From: Sva-07 sp942492715
GTDB lineage: Bacteria > Actinomycetota > Acidimicrobiia > Acidimicrobiales > Ilumatobacteraceae
Assembly: GCA_942492715.1 (NCBI GenBank)
Contig: CALOFW010000019.1
Location: forward strand, 248,001-312,000
DNA length: 64,000 bases
Reading direction: 5' to 3'
The notes under the pieces: generated by a model
Database searches by the model: none
The model's input: only the letters and a program-made list of their open reading frames with translations
What the model was told of the DNA's origin: nothing
Made by a program: the position numbers and the translations under genes
Part shown: one piece after another, positions 8,452 through 18,025 of the stretch
Layout: each line of letters begins with the position of its first letter
How positions within the stretch are numbered: position 1 is the stretch's first letter

Positions 8452-8457
8452 AACCTA
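8452..8457 (-). promoter_or_regulatory. -10 box (TAGGTT) of rnhA
   Basis: On the minus strand TAGGTT ends 7 nt before the GTG start at 8444; no Shine-Dalgarno sequence is present. Confidence 0.45.
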
Positions 8458-8471
8458 CCGACACCGGTGCG

Positions 8472-8483
8472 TACCGATCGGTA
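8472..8483. promoter_or_regulatory. Palindrome between rnhA and aceE
   Basis: TACCGATCGGTA is a perfect 12-bp palindrome, 20 bp before the aceE start in the divergent rnhA-aceE intergenic region. It overlaps the TAACAC that could act as an aceE -10 box. It may be an operator; no regulator is identified. Confidence 0.3.
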
Positions 8484-8502
8484 ACACTGCGAGACTGGCC
8501 GA

Positions 8503-11223
8503 ATGATTTTCGACGGCCACGTCCATCAGCTGCCCGACATCGATCCCACCGAGACCCGAGAATGGTTGGACAGCCTCGATGCCGTCGTCGACACTCAGGG
8601 CAAGACGCGGGCGCGGTACCTCCTGAGCCGCCTGATGGAGCGCGCCACCGCGAGCCAGGTGTCGTTCCCGGCCACCGTGTCGACCCCGTACGTCAACACG
8701 ATCCCCCGCGAGCAGGAACCCTGGTTCCCCGGCGACGAGCACATCGAGCGCCGCATCCGGGCCTACATCCGGTGGAACGCAGCGATGATGGTGGTGCGGG
8801 CCAACAAGACCGCCGACGGCATCGGCGGGCACCTGTCGACGTTCGCCAGCTCGGCCTCGCTGTACGAGATCGGGTTCAACCACTTCTTCCGGGGCAAGGA
8901 CGACGGCACGCCCGGCGACCACGTCTACTACCAGGGCCACGCCGCGCCCGGCATCTACGCGCGCGCCTTCCTGGAGGGCCGGCTCGGCGAAGACGACCTC
9001 GACCACTTCCGCCGCGAGATCGGTCGCCCGGGCCGGGGCCTGTCGTCGTATCCGCACCCACGCCTGATGCCCGACTTCTGGGAGTTCCCCACCGTGTCGA
9101 TGGGCCTCGGCCCGATCTCGGCGCTCTACCACGCCCGCTTCAACCGGTACCTCCAGAACCGCCACATCGACGACACCAGCGGCAGTCGCGTCTGGGCGTT
9201 CCTCGGTGACGGCGAGACCGACGAACCCGAGACCCTCGGCGCGATCTCGCTGGCGTCACGCGAACAGCTCGACAACCTGGTGTTCGTCGTCAACTGCAAC
9301 CTGCAGCGCCTCGACGGCCCGGTGCGAGGCAACGGCAAGGTCATCCAGGAGTTGGAAGCCACCTTCCGCGGTGCCGGATGGAACGTCATCAAGGTCATCT
9401 GGGGATCGAAGTGGGACGACCTGCTCGCCCAGGACAAGGACGGCGTCCTCCTCAACCAGATGAACACCACCGTCGACGGCGAGTTCCAGCGCTACGCGAT
9501 CGAGGACGGCGGCTACATCCGCGACAACTTCTTCGGGCCCGATGAACGCCTCCGCAAGATGGTCGCCGACCTGAGCGACGACGAACTCCGGTCGCTGCCC
9601 CGCGGTGGGCACGACTACCGCAAGCTCTATGCGGCCTACAAGGCGGCCACCGAGAACCTCGGGTCCGGTCGCCCGACGGTCATCCTGTGCAAGACGGTGA
9701 AGGGCTGGACGCTCGGACCGGGCTTCGAGGGCCGCAACTCGACGCACCAGATCAAGAAGATGACCAAGGATCAGATCCTGGCGATGCGCGACCGTCTGCA
9801 TCTCGAGGACGTCGTGCCCGACAGCCTCGACGCCGACCATCCGCCCTACATCAAGCTCGCGAAGGACTCCGTCGAGTTCCAGTACATGATGGAGCGACGC
9901 AAGGCGCTCGACGGGTCGATCCCGAAGCGCACCACCGTGGCACGGCGTCCGCTCGACCTGCCGGGCGACGGCCCGTTCGCCGAGATGCGTTCCGGCTCGA
10001 ACGGCCAGGAGGTGTCGACCACCATGGCCTTCACCCGCCTGCTGCGCGGTCTCGCACGAGACGAACACATCGGCCCGCGCGTCGTGCCCATCATCCCCGA
10101 TGAAGCCCGCACGTTCGGCATGGACGCACTCTTCCGCGAACTCAACATCTACGCGTCGCAGGGCCAGAAGTACGAGCCGGTCGACCACGACCTCCTGCTG
10201 TCGTACTCCGAGTCGACCAAGGGTCAGATCCTCGAGGAGGGCATCACCGAGGCGGGCTCGATGGCGAGCTTCATCGCCGCCGGCACCGCCTACTCCACCC
10301 GTGGCGTCCCGATGGTCCCGTTCTACACGTTCTATTCGATGTTCGGGTTCCAGCGTGTGGGCGACCTGATCTGGCAGGCGGCCGACATGCGGACGCGGGG
10401 ATTCCTGATGGCCGCCACCGCAGGACGCACCACGCTGCTCGGCGAAGGGCTCCAGCACCAGGACGGCCACAGCCTCGTGCTGGCCTCCACGGTGCCGTTC
10501 GTCCAGGCCTACGACCCGGCGTTCGCCTACGAGGTCGGCGCCATCGTGCAGGCCGGGATGGTGCGGATGTACGGCGGTGGGCCGCCGGAGCAGACCGACG
10601 TCTTCTACTACATCACCTTGTACAACGAGAACTACGAGATGCCGCCGATGCCCGACACACCGGGCCTCGCCGAGGCGATCGTCGAGGGGCTCTACAAGTA
10701 CGCCGACGCCCCGACGGGCCCGACGATTCCGGCGACCCTCCTGTTCTCGGGGACGGCGCACACCGCCGCACGTGAGGCCGTGGCCGAACTCGCGGAGCAC
10801 TACGACGTCGCCACTGAACTGTGGTCGGCCACGTCCTACAAGGCGCTGCGCGAAGAGGCGTTGGCCGCGGAGCGGTGGAACCGGCTGCATCCCTCGCAGG
10901 AGCCGAGGGTGCCCCGGGTGGCGCAGATTCTCGCCGACTCGCAGGGCCCGATCATCGCGGTGTCCGACTTCATGAAGATCGTGCCCGAGCAGGTCCAGCG
11001 ATTCGTGCCCGATCGCACCTTCGTGCCGCTCGGCACCGACGGCATGGGACGCTCCGACACCCGCGAGGCGCTCCGGCGCCACTTCGAGGTCGACACCGGC
11101 CACGTGGTGCTCGCCGTGCTCGACGGCCTCCTCGCCGACGGAAAGGTCGACGAGTCCGCCGTCGAGGACGCGATCGCCCGCTACGACATCGACCCCGAAT
11201 CGATCGACCCCTACCTCGCCTGA
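8503..11223 (+). CDS. aceE: Pyruvate dehydrogenase E1 component, homodimeric type
   Basis: A 906-residue AceE (E. coli AceE is 887). It decarboxylates pyruvate with thiamine diphosphate and passes the acetyl group to the lipoyl domain of E2. The start region VSTPYVNTIPREQEPWFPGD, the GGHLSTFASSASLYEIGFNHFFRG segment with conserved histidine, and the thiamine-diphosphate motif GDGETDEPE (from Gly235) ending in VVNCNLQRLDGPVRGNGK are all present. The C-terminal part has ILEEGITEAGSMASFIAAGT and LLGEGLQHQDGHS. No E2 or E3 gene is adjacent, which is common in Actinobacteria. A long hairpin follows the stop directly. The rnhA gene is divergent. Confidence 0.96.
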   Translation: MIFDGHVHQLPDIDPTETREWLDSLDAVVDTQGKTRARYLLSRLMERATASQVSFPATVSTPYVNTIPREQEPWFPGDEHIERRIRAYIRWNAAMMVVRANKTADGIGGHLSTFASSASLYEIGFNHFFRGKDDGTPGDHVYYQGHAAPGIYARAFLEGRLGEDDLDHFRREIGRPGRGLSSYPHPRLMPDFWEFPTVSMGLGPISALYHARFNRYLQNRHIDDTSGSRVWAFLGDGETDEPETLGAISLASREQLDNLVFVVNCNLQRLDGPVRGNGKVIQELEATFRGAGWNVIKVIWGSKWDDLLAQDKDGVLLNQMNTTVDGEFQRYAIEDGGYIRDNFFGPDERLRKMVADLSDDELRSLPRGGHDYRKLYAAYKAATENLGSGRPTVILCKTVKGWTLGPGFEGRNSTHQIKKMTKDQILAMRDRLHLEDVVPDSLDADHPPYIKLAKDSVEFQYMMERRKALDGSIPKRTTVARRPLDLPGDGPFAEMRSGSNGQEVSTTMAFTRLLRGLARDEHIGPRVVPIIPDEARTFGMDALFRELNIYASQGQKYEPVDHDLLLSYSESTKGQILEEGITEAGSMASFIAAGTAYSTRGVPMVPFYTFYSMFGFQRVGDLIWQAADMRTRGFLMAATAGRTTLLGEGLQHQDGHSLVLASTVPFVQAYDPAFAYEVGAIVQAGMVRMYGGGPPEQTDVFYYITLYNENYEMPPMPDTPGLAEAIVEGLYKYADAPTGPTIPATLLFSGTAHTAAREAVAELAEHYDVATELWSATSYKALREEALAAERWNRLHPSQEPRVPRVAQILADSQGPIIAVSDFMKIVPEQVQRFVPDRTFVPLGTDGMGRSDTREALRRHFEVDTGHVVLAVLDGLLADGKVDESAVEDAIARYDIDPESIDPYLA

Positions 11224-11225
11224 CC

Positions 11226-11279
11226 GTCACGCCAGGGGTCGGGGTCACCACCTGAACCGACCCAGACCCCTGGCGTGAC
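11226..11279. terminator. Long hairpin after aceE (terminator or palindromic element)
   Basis: GTCACGCCAGGGGTC at 11226-11240 pairs perfectly with GACCCCTGGCGTGAC at 11265-11279. After one mismatch the stem continues with GGGTC/GACCC around a 12-nt loop. It starts 3 nt after the aceE stop. There is no T-run. It could stop aceE transcription or belong to the GGGGTC-GACCCC palindrome class seen at 23.1 and 63.9 kb. Confidence 0.55.
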
Positions 11280-11300
11280 CGTGTGCGACGATGGGCGCGC

Positions 11301-11930
11301 GTGAACGCCTACTACGAGACCCGACTCGCTCCCGATCCGAACCGTGCGGAGGTGTGGCGGCACGTGGCGGCCTACCTCGCGCCGTGGGTCGACGCCGACG
11401 GGGCCCTGCTCGATCTCGCGGCCGGGTACGCCGACGTCACCCGGTCCTCGCTCGCGTCACGCAAGGTCGCAATCGACTCCAACCCGACGCTGCCCGAACT
11501 GGTCGGCGACGACATCGAGGCGATCGTCGGTGACGCCACCGATCTCTCGTCGTTCGACGACGGCGAGTTCTCGACCGTGATCGCCAGCAACTTCGTCGAG
11601 CACCTCGACCACGACGCCGTCGATGCACTCCTCGACGGCGTCCATCGCGTGCTGCGCTCCGGCGGGCGACTGATTCTCATCCAGCCGAACTTCCGCCTCG
11701 CGCCGCGGCGCTACTTCGACGACTACACCCACCGAACGATCTGGACCGACACGTCGCTCGGCGACCTGCTCGTCGCCCGCGGATTCACGCTCGCCCGGGT
11801 CGAGGCGCGCTTCCTTCCCCTCACGATGAAGTCGCGTCTGTCGTTCGGTCACCGTCTCGTGCCGCTGTACCTCCGTCTGCCGTACCGTCCGCTCGCCGGC
11901 CAGATGCTCCTGATCGCCGAACGGCCGTGA
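11301..11930 (+). CDS. Class I SAM-dependent methyltransferase
   Basis: About 209 residues. The SAM-binding region reads LLDLAAGYADVTR followed by the acidic end VAIDSN, a slightly divergent motif I (AAGYAD instead of GxGxG). The later motifs ASNFVEHLDHDAVDALLDGVHRVLRSGGRLILIQP are typical of methyltransferases acting on sugars or small molecules in glycan clusters. The start is either the GTG at 11301 or an in-frame GTG at 11283. The substrate is unknown. It lies between the aceE hairpin and the HhH-GPD gene and may have its own promoter. Confidence 0.75.
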   Translation: MNAYYETRLAPDPNRAEVWRHVAAYLAPWVDADGALLDLAAGYADVTRSSLASRKVAIDSNPTLPELVGDDIEAIVGDATDLSSFDDGEFSTVIASNFVEHLDHDAVDALLDGVHRVLRSGGRLILIQPNFRLAPRRYFDDYTHRTIWTDTSLGDLLVARGFTLARVEARFLPLTMKSRLSFGHRLVPLYLRLPYRPLAGQMLLIAERP

Positions 11931-11962
11931 GCATCGCCGGGCGCCCGTGAACCTGCAACGGG

Positions 11963-11968
11963 TAGCGT
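11963..11968 (+). promoter_or_regulatory. -10 box (TAGCGT) of the HhH-GPD gene
   Basis: TAGCGT ends 7 nt before the ATG at 11976, identical in sequence and spacing to the marR-like promoter at 990. Confidence 0.5.
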
Positions 11969-11975
11969 GACCGCC

Positions 11976-12569
11976 ATGGCTGTTGGGACGCTGTACATCA
12001 CCGGCGACAAGTCCGCCGACGCCCTCCTGAACCGCGACGGCACGGCACTCCTGATCGGCATGCTGCTCGATCAGCAGGTGCCGATGGAATGGGCCTTCGC
12101 CGGGCCGGCGACGCTGAAGGAGCGGCTCGGCCATCTCGACGCGAAGCAGATCGCGGCGATGGACGTCGAGGACTTCGTGGCCGTGTGCTGCGAGAAGCCC
12201 GCCATCCATCGTTTCCCGGCGTCGATGGGCCGCCGCATCCACGAGATGTGCGTGATGCTGACCGATCGATACCGCGGCAAGGGCGCCAACGTGTGGAAGG
12301 GCGTCGAATCGGGCGACGAGCTGTACGCCCGGCTGCGCGAACTGCCCGGCTACGGCGAGGAGAAGTCGAAGATCTTCGTGGCGATCCTCGGCAAGCGGAT
12401 GCATGTCGAGCCGGCCGATTGGCGTACCGCCGCCGGAGTGTTCGGCGATGATGTGCCGCGTTCGGTCGCCGACATCGACGGGCCGGAGACGCTCGGGAAG
12501 GTTCGGGAATGGAAGAAGGCGCAGAAGGCTGCGAAGAAGGACAAGCAGGGGCGAGCCACGCCCGGCTGA
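11976..12569 (+). CDS. HhH-GPD-type base-excision-repair-like protein
   Basis: A 197-residue all-helical protein. GTALLIGMLLDQQVPMEWAF resembles the N-terminal core of HhH-GPD DNA glycosylases, and LRELPGYGEEKSKIFVAIL is a helix-hairpin-helix (LPGxG) followed by a lysine where bifunctional glycosylases carry the Schiff-base lysine. It appears to belong to the short actinobacterial HhH-GPD family without an iron-sulphur cluster (no Cys cluster is seen). The damaged base it removes is unknown. The ATG is chosen by its TAGCGT box; an upstream GTG (11967) is in frame. The Lys-rich C-terminus overlaps the next gene by 61 bp. Confidence 0.7.
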   Translation: MAVGTLYITGDKSADALLNRDGTALLIGMLLDQQVPMEWAFAGPATLKERLGHLDAKQIAAMDVEDFVAVCCEKPAIHRFPASMGRRIHEMCVMLTDRYRGKGANVWKGVESGDELYARLRELPGYGEEKSKIFVAILGKRMHVEPADWRTAAGVFGDDVPRSVADIDGPETLGKVREWKKAQKAAKKDKQGRATPG

Positions 12570-14866
12570 TCGCCGCCGCGCCGTTCGCGATCGTCACCGT
12601 CGTCGGCCTCTGGCTCACCCGGTCGTTCTGGTTCCCAGGACGCTACGTCGTCGGCTTCGACACCTACGCCTACTCCGGCCCCAACCTCGAGGTCACCGAA
12701 CGAGCGTTGCGCAACTGGCGGCTGCCGGTCCTCAACGACCTGATCTTCGGGGGTGTCCCCCACCTCGGGAATCCGTCGGCGCTCGCGCTCTACCCACCTC
12801 AGTGGCTGACCCTGCCGTTCGGTACGAATCGTTCGATGGGGCTGCTCGTCGCCGCCCATGTCGTCCTGCTCGGTGTCGGCATGGTGGTGCTGGCGCGCCG
12901 TCTCGGCGTCGGCCGCGTCGGCGCGACGGCCGGCGCCGTGATCGCGATGGCCTCCGGCTCCACCCTCACCAAGAGCGTGCAGTTCGAACAGATCCTGGTG
13001 CTGGCCTGGATCCCGATGCTGTTGGCGACGATTCACGCTGTCCTCACATCGGATCGGCCGTGGCGAGCGGTGGCCGGTCTCTCCGCGACCACCGCAGCGA
13101 TCCTGCTCGCCGGACACCCACAGCTCGTGTACGAGGCCGCCTTCCTGGGGCTCGCAGCGTTGATCGGCTTCGCGATCGACGATCACCGGTGGCGGCGCCT
13201 CCCACACGTCGCCACCGGAGCCCTCCTCGGCGTGGGCATCGCGCTCCCCCAGTTGGTGGCGGTGTTGTACGCCACGGCCGACAGCGCGATCGCCGGTGGT
13301 CGGGAGCTGAGCCAACTGTCGTCTCCGGCGTTGTCGCTCGAACCGGAGTTGATCGCGCGGGCGCTGTTGGGCACGGTCCAGGATCGTGACCCCGCCGCCT
13401 TCGCCGGCGGGTTCGAGAGCATCGCGTTCCTGGGTGTCGTCGCGGCGATCGTCGCCGTCGTGGGCTGCGTCCAGGCGATCACCGATCGACGCTCTCGACC
13501 GTGGGCGATCTCGTTCACGGTCGCCGCCACCCTCGCACTCGTGTGGGCCGCCGGGCCGCGCACGCCGGTCTTCCGCATCGCTTTCGACCTGGTGCCGGGA
13601 TTCGACCTGGCTCGCGCGTCGGCGCGCTGGTTGGTGATCTTCGTGCTCGTCGCAGCGCTGTTCGCCGGGATCGGCGTCGACGTGGCCTGGCGGCGGGCAC
13701 ACCGCCACCATCTCGCCGGCGCCGTCGGAGCGGTCGTTGCCGTGTCGCTGCTGCTCGCCGCCGGCCTGTTGGAGATCGCCGACTCCCGGTCGGCCGCGAT
13801 CTGGGCCATCACGGCGGTGACGGCGATCGCGATGCTCGCCGTGAGCTCCGTGTCGTCGCACCACCGTCTCGTACGGGCCGGTGCGGTTGCCCTGATCGTG
13901 CTCGCGGCGCTGGAGTTGACGGTGATGTCGACGCACTCGTTGCCGCAGGCGATGCGCAGCGACGTCGCGTTCACCAGCCACCGCACCGCCACGACGGAGT
14001 TCCTCGCCGGTCAGGACTCCGGCCTGGTGCTCGCCCTGACCGACGATTCGCGCCCGGCCGGCTACCAGGTGCCCGGGATGCGGCCCAACGCGAACGCGCT
14101 CGCGAGCGTGCCGTCGATCGACGGCTACGACGGTGGCGTGCAGATCACCGAGCGGTGGGCCGACGCGCTCCGACGCCTCACGCCGACCCCGGCGACCGAA
14201 CTCCCGCTGCGCAACAGCCTCGACCTGCCGATCGAACCCGCGCCGCTCGGGCGCCTCGGTGTCCGCTGGATCCTCCTCGATCGTCAGCGGCCTCCCGAGG
14301 TGTTCATCCCCGGTTGGAGCGGACCGGTCGTGACCGATGACTCGTTCGAGGTGTGGGAGAACCCCACCTGGACGGGTGACGCCGTCGCGTGGTCGTCGGC
14401 CGTCGTGTCGGAGGACCCCGCCGAATTGCTCCGGGAGTCACCGGCCACCGCAGCGCTGGCCGCCGTCGTCACCGACCCCGTCGAGGCGTTCGCGTGCACC
14501 GCCGATCAACTGCGCGACTGCGCACCGGTCGGCCTGGCGATCGAGCGGTCCCGCCCCGAGCGGATCGAGATCGCCACCGGGTTCGACCGGCCGACGCTCG
14601 TGAGCGTGTCCCAACAGGCGCTTCCCGGATGGCGCGTCGAGGTCGACGGCGAGCCTGCCGATGTGGTCGTGGTCGACGGGCTGTTCCTCGGCGTCCGGGT
14701 GCCCGGAGGTGACCACTCCGTCTCGTTCCGCTACGAGTCGCCGTGGCTGGGCACCTCGCTGTTGATCTCACTGGCGGCAACAGCCACGACGATCGCGCTG
14801 GCGGTCGGCGCGACCGTCACGGCTCGCAGACGAACTTCTCAAGCTGCGGGCGGCGGCGACCGATAG
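12509..14866 (+). CDS. YfhO-like integral membrane protein
   Basis: A 785-residue polytopic membrane protein. After a short cytoplasmic tail comes a first helix (AIVTVVGLWLTRSFWF), then the extracytoplasmic GFDTYAYSGPNLEV loop, about 12 further hydrophobic segments to residue ~480, and a C-terminal extracytoplasmic domain (~480-750) with VSQQALPGWRVEVDGEP, the usual end of YfhO-type proteins, before a last helix. This family has a GT-C-like topology and helps glycosylate surface polymers such as lipoteichoic acid in Firmicutes; its role here is inferred. The start overlaps the preceding gene by 61 bp and could be further downstream. Confidence 0.7.
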   Translation: MEEGAEGCEEGQAGASHARLIAAAPFAIVTVVGLWLTRSFWFPGRYVVGFDTYAYSGPNLEVTERALRNWRLPVLNDLIFGGVPHLGNPSALALYPPQWLTLPFGTNRSMGLLVAAHVVLLGVGMVVLARRLGVGRVGATAGAVIAMASGSTLTKSVQFEQILVLAWIPMLLATIHAVLTSDRPWRAVAGLSATTAAILLAGHPQLVYEAAFLGLAALIGFAIDDHRWRRLPHVATGALLGVGIALPQLVAVLYATADSAIAGGRELSQLSSPALSLEPELIARALLGTVQDRDPAAFAGGFESIAFLGVVAAIVAVVGCVQAITDRRSRPWAISFTVAATLALVWAAGPRTPVFRIAFDLVPGFDLARASARWLVIFVLVAALFAGIGVDVAWRRAHRHHLAGAVGAVVAVSLLLAAGLLEIADSRSAAIWAITAVTAIAMLAVSSVSSHHRLVRAGAVALIVLAALELTVMSTHSLPQAMRSDVAFTSHRTATTEFLAGQDSGLVLALTDDSRPAGYQVPGMRPNANALASVPSIDGYDGGVQITERWADALRRLTPTPATELPLRNSLDLPIEPAPLGRLGVRWILLDRQRPPEVFIPGWSGPVVTDDSFEVWENPTWTGDAVAWSSAVVSEDPAELLRESPATAALAAVVTDPVEAFACTADQLRDCAPVGLAIERSRPERIEIATGFDRPTLVSVSQQALPGWRVEVDGEPADVVVVDGLFLGVRVPGGDHSVSFRYESPWLGTSLLISLAATATTIALAVGATVTARRRTSQAAGGGDR

Positions 14867-14904
14867 TCGTTTGCGGTCCATCTTCGATTCGGAGCATCCA
14901 TCTC

Positions 14905-16851
14905 GTGCGCAAGCGGTTCCCGGTCACCCTCACACTCGGCGTCCTGATCGGCGCATCGACGCTGGTTGCGGGGACCGCCTCGCCGGCCGCGGCGGCGAAC
15001 TACAGCCTGTCGGTGAAGAGCCCCGTGCCGGTGCACATCGGCGTCGACGCGGTCGGTGGCACGAGCAGCCCCGGCTACGACATCTCACCGTGTGCGCTCG
15101 GTGGAAACCCGGGCTCGCCGATCGCGTTCAGCGTGGGCGGCACGCCGAACCAGGTCCGCCTCGAGATGTATCCCGGCACCTGCGGCTCGTACGACGGGTG
15201 GAGCGACGTCGGCGGGGTCCACATCGAGGCGAATCTCGGCGGCGGGAGCCTGGGTGAGATCGTGATGCCGGTCGCGGGCCAGGGCGGAGCGTTCGCGCTG
15301 CGCGGCACGATCCTGTCGTCGGCACCGATCGGCACCGGTCGCGTCGTCGTCGACACGTTCCAGATCACGACCGCGTATCCCGATGCCCCTGCGCCGCTGC
15401 AGACCAACGGCCGCGTCGACTACGGGGCGTTCGCGTCCACTGCCAGCCGGGGTGCCACGTGGAGCGGTGGCGTCGGTTGGGCCGGCCGCTACATCCTGTT
15501 CGTCACCGACACGGTCACCGGCGCGAAGATCACAGCGACCCCGGACATCGGGGCTGATTCGATCCCCACCATCGATCTCGACGCAGTGTGTTTCGGCTTC
15601 GACACCTGCACCTATCTGGCGGGCGGGCCCGGGGTCACCGCCGGCACGTTCCATCCGACGCAGCCGACGCGGATCCTCGACACCCGTGCGCCGCTCGGCT
15701 TCTGGGGACCGGTGCCGACGGGCGACGGTCGCAACTCGTCGCCCGACCCGATCACCCGCCGTCTGGCGACCGCCAACCACGACCTGCAGGTGACGGGCCG
15801 CTTCGGCATCCCCGAGAGCGGCGTGTCGGCCGTCCTGCTCAACGTGACGGCGGTGAGCGCCGGGATGCCCGCACCGGGCTGGCTCTCCATCACACCCAAG
15901 CCGCCCCGCGTGGGTGACATCTTCAACGACCAGGCGAGCTACGGCGCGTTCCCCTCGACGTCCAACCTGAACATCGACAACGGCGACCCGGTCCCCAATC
16001 TCGTGCTCGCCCGCGTCGGAGCAGGCGGCAAGATCCGCGTCGCCAACTTCCTGGGCCCGACACACGTGATCGCCGACGTGGCGGGTTGGTTCGGCACGGG
16101 CGGCGCCCACACCGACGGAGCCGGTTTCGCCGGAGTGGTCCCGACACGGGTGATGGACACCCGGCTCGGCGTCGGCAGCCCGCAGACCCGGTTCGCTGCC
16201 GGGGAGTCCCGAACGGTGAACGTCCGCGGAGTGGCGGGTGTCCCGTCGAATGCCGAGAGCATCGTCGTGAACATCACGTCCGTCGGCTCGACGCGCAACG
16301 GATACATCACGGCGTATCCCGACCGGACCGGCCTCCCGAACGCCTCGAACCTCAACATGAGCGCGGGAACCGTCCGCGCGAACACGGCGGTCGTCAAGAT
16401 CGGCACCAACGGCAAGATCCGGCTGCTGGTCGCCGAGACCGACACCGACGTCGTCGTCGATGTCCTCGGCAGCTTCGGGCCCTACGGCGGCAAGGTCACC
16501 GCGATCACACCGGAGCGGTTGATGGACACGCGAACCGGTGTGGGCACCTCGGCACGCCGGTTCTCCCCCGACGAGACCCGCTCGGTGCAACTCGCCGGGC
16601 GTGGTGGTGTGCCCGCCGGGGCGACTGCGGTGATCGCCAACGTGACGGCGACGAACACCAGCACGACCGGCTACCTCACCGCGTGGCCGAGCGGCGCGCC
16701 GCGCCCGGTTGCATCGAGCCTGAACTTCATGGCGGGCCAGTCGGTGCCGAACCTGGTGATGCTCAAGCTGGGCGCCGGCGGTCGGCTCTCGATCTTCAAC
16801 GAGCTCGGGACCACCGACGTCATCGTCGACGTCATGGGCTACGTCGGCTGA
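14905..16851 (+). CDS. Secreted protein with three DTR repeats
   Basis: A 648-residue exoprotein. The signal peptide begins VRKRFPVTLTLGVLIGAS and ends near PAAAA. An N-terminal ~220-residue beta-rich domain contains two disulphide-type cysteine pairs (CALGG...GTCGS; CFGFDTC). Three complete repeats follow, each beginning with RILDTR, RVMDTR or RLMDTR, continuing with an A-V-x-x-N-V/I-T core and an SNLN/SSLN strand, and ending in DVAGWFG, DVLGSFG or DVMGYVG. No enzyme motif was found, so it is probably a wall-associated adhesin or structural protein. The start is a GTG 10 nt after GGAG. The gene end overlaps the convergent GT4 gene by 20 bp. Confidence 0.75.
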   Translation: MRKRFPVTLTLGVLIGASTLVAGTASPAAAANYSLSVKSPVPVHIGVDAVGGTSSPGYDISPCALGGNPGSPIAFSVGGTPNQVRLEMYPGTCGSYDGWSDVGGVHIEANLGGGSLGEIVMPVAGQGGAFALRGTILSSAPIGTGRVVVDTFQITTAYPDAPAPLQTNGRVDYGAFASTASRGATWSGGVGWAGRYILFVTDTVTGAKITATPDIGADSIPTIDLDAVCFGFDTCTYLAGGPGVTAGTFHPTQPTRILDTRAPLGFWGPVPTGDGRNSSPDPITRRLATANHDLQVTGRFGIPESGVSAVLLNVTAVSAGMPAPGWLSITPKPPRVGDIFNDQASYGAFPSTSNLNIDNGDPVPNLVLARVGAGGKIRVANFLGPTHVIADVAGWFGTGGAHTDGAGFAGVVPTRVMDTRLGVGSPQTRFAAGESRTVNVRGVAGVPSNAESIVVNITSVGSTRNGYITAYPDRTGLPNASNLNMSAGTVRANTAVVKIGTNGKIRLLVAETDTDVVVDVLGSFGPYGGKVTAITPERLMDTRTGVGTSARRFSPDETRSVQLAGRGGVPAGATAVIANVTATNTSTTGYLTAWPSGAPRPVASSLNFMAGQSVPNLVMLKLGAGGRLSIFNELGTTDVIVDVMGYVG

Positions 16852-18025
16852 GGTCGACGGCGAGCAGGTCCGACAACCGCGAGCGGAACGCGGCTGCCGA
16901 GAAGTCGCCGGCGCGCTCGACCGCCGATCTCGACATCGCCGCCCGCCGCGTCTCGTCGGTCGCCAGTTCGACCGAGGCCATCGCCAGCTGATCGAGGGTG
17001 CGCCACTGCACGCCGTCGACACGATCGCGCACGATCTCGGCCGGACCGGCGGCACCGAACACGAGCGGCACCGCACCTGCGGCCATCGCCTCCACGACCG
17101 AGATCCCGAAGTGCTCGAACCGCTCCGGGTGACGCTCGGCGTCCTCACCGAGGCCGGCGCCGTGCCAGTACAGGGACGCCTCGCTGAGCAGCCGCTCGAC
17201 GACGTGACCGGCCGCATTGACGTGCACATCGACGGGCAGACCGATCGCGTCACGGCGCACCTGCAGCGCGTAGTCGCGGTTCGCTGCGTCGCACCCGCCG
17301 ACGATCGCCATGCGCCAGCCGGGGAGTCGGCCCGAGCGATGCAGGTCGGCGAACGTGGCGAGCAGTTCGTGCTGCTTCTTGCTGTGCCCGTAGGACGGAT
17401 CGAAGAACCGGCCGAGCACGAGGATCAACGGCTGTTTCTCGCCCGGCACCACGCTCGGGCGGACGGGGGGATAGAGCACGTCGGACGGTGTTCCCCAGAG
17501 CTGTTCGATCCAGCCGGCGGTGAACTGCGAGTTGGCGAGGTAGCGGGTGTAGGTCGGGAGGAACTCGACGCGCTCGACTCGCCGGTCGAAGGCGGCGCGG
17601 ACCTCGTTGAGCCGTTGCGGCAGACGGGGCGGGATCGACAGGGCTCGGACGCCCGCGACCCCGGCGCGGCTGCGGAGCTGATCGAGACGTGTGCGTCGCT
17701 CGCCGGGGAAGTGGACGTAGTAGTAGCCGAGCGGCGCGTGATTGAGCGCCTTGCTCAGGTAGGTGCCGTTGACGAACAGGTCGAAGTCGGCACTGGCGGC
17801 CGAGGCATCGGCGTCGTCGTCGACTCGCCGGTAGCCACAGGCCGAGAGGTCGACGCCGAGCCGTTGCGCGGTGGCATCGACGTCGACGGGTCGGGGACCG
17901 AGCAGCGTGACGTCGTGGTCGGCGGCGAGCACCTGTGCGATGCTCCCGTCGACCTGTTCGCCACCACCGAGCGTCGACCAGTACAGGTCGTAGACGCCCA
18001 CGGTCAACCGGCGCGCGGGAGTCAC
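16832..18025 (-). CDS. Glycosyltransferase family 4
   Basis: A 397-residue GT-B enzyme. The N-terminal domain starts LTVGVYDLYWSTLGGGEQ, a typical glycine-rich GT4 acceptor loop. The C-terminal domain has LILVLGRFFDPSYGHSKKQHELL and the retaining-GT4 motif EHFGISVVEAMAAGAVPLVF (E-x7-E). It should transfer a sugar from an NDP-sugar to a growing surface glycan in the cytoplasm. I chose the GTG at 18025 because it overlaps the upstream stop as GTGA; another GTG at 18037 is in frame. It is last in a four-gene minus-strand operon (22111 to 16832). Confidence 0.85.
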   Translation of the reverse strand: MTPARRLTVGVYDLYWSTLGGGEQVDGSIAQVLAADHDVTLLGPRPVDVDATAQRLGVDLSACGYRRVDDDADASAASADFDLFVNGTYLSKALNHAPLGYYYVHFPGERRTRLDQLRSRAGVAGVRALSIPPRLPQRLNEVRAAFDRRVERVEFLPTYTRYLANSQFTAGWIEQLWGTPSDVLYPPVRPSVVPGEKQPLILVLGRFFDPSYGHSKKQHELLATFADLHRSGRLPGWRMAIVGGCDAANRDYALQVRRDAIGLPVDVHVNAAGHVVERLLSEASLYWHGAGLGEDAERHPERFEHFGISVVEAMAAGAVPLVFGAAGPAEIVRDRVDGVQWRTLDQLAMASVELATDETRRAAMSRSAVERAGDFSAAAFRSRLSDLLAVDLSRRSP

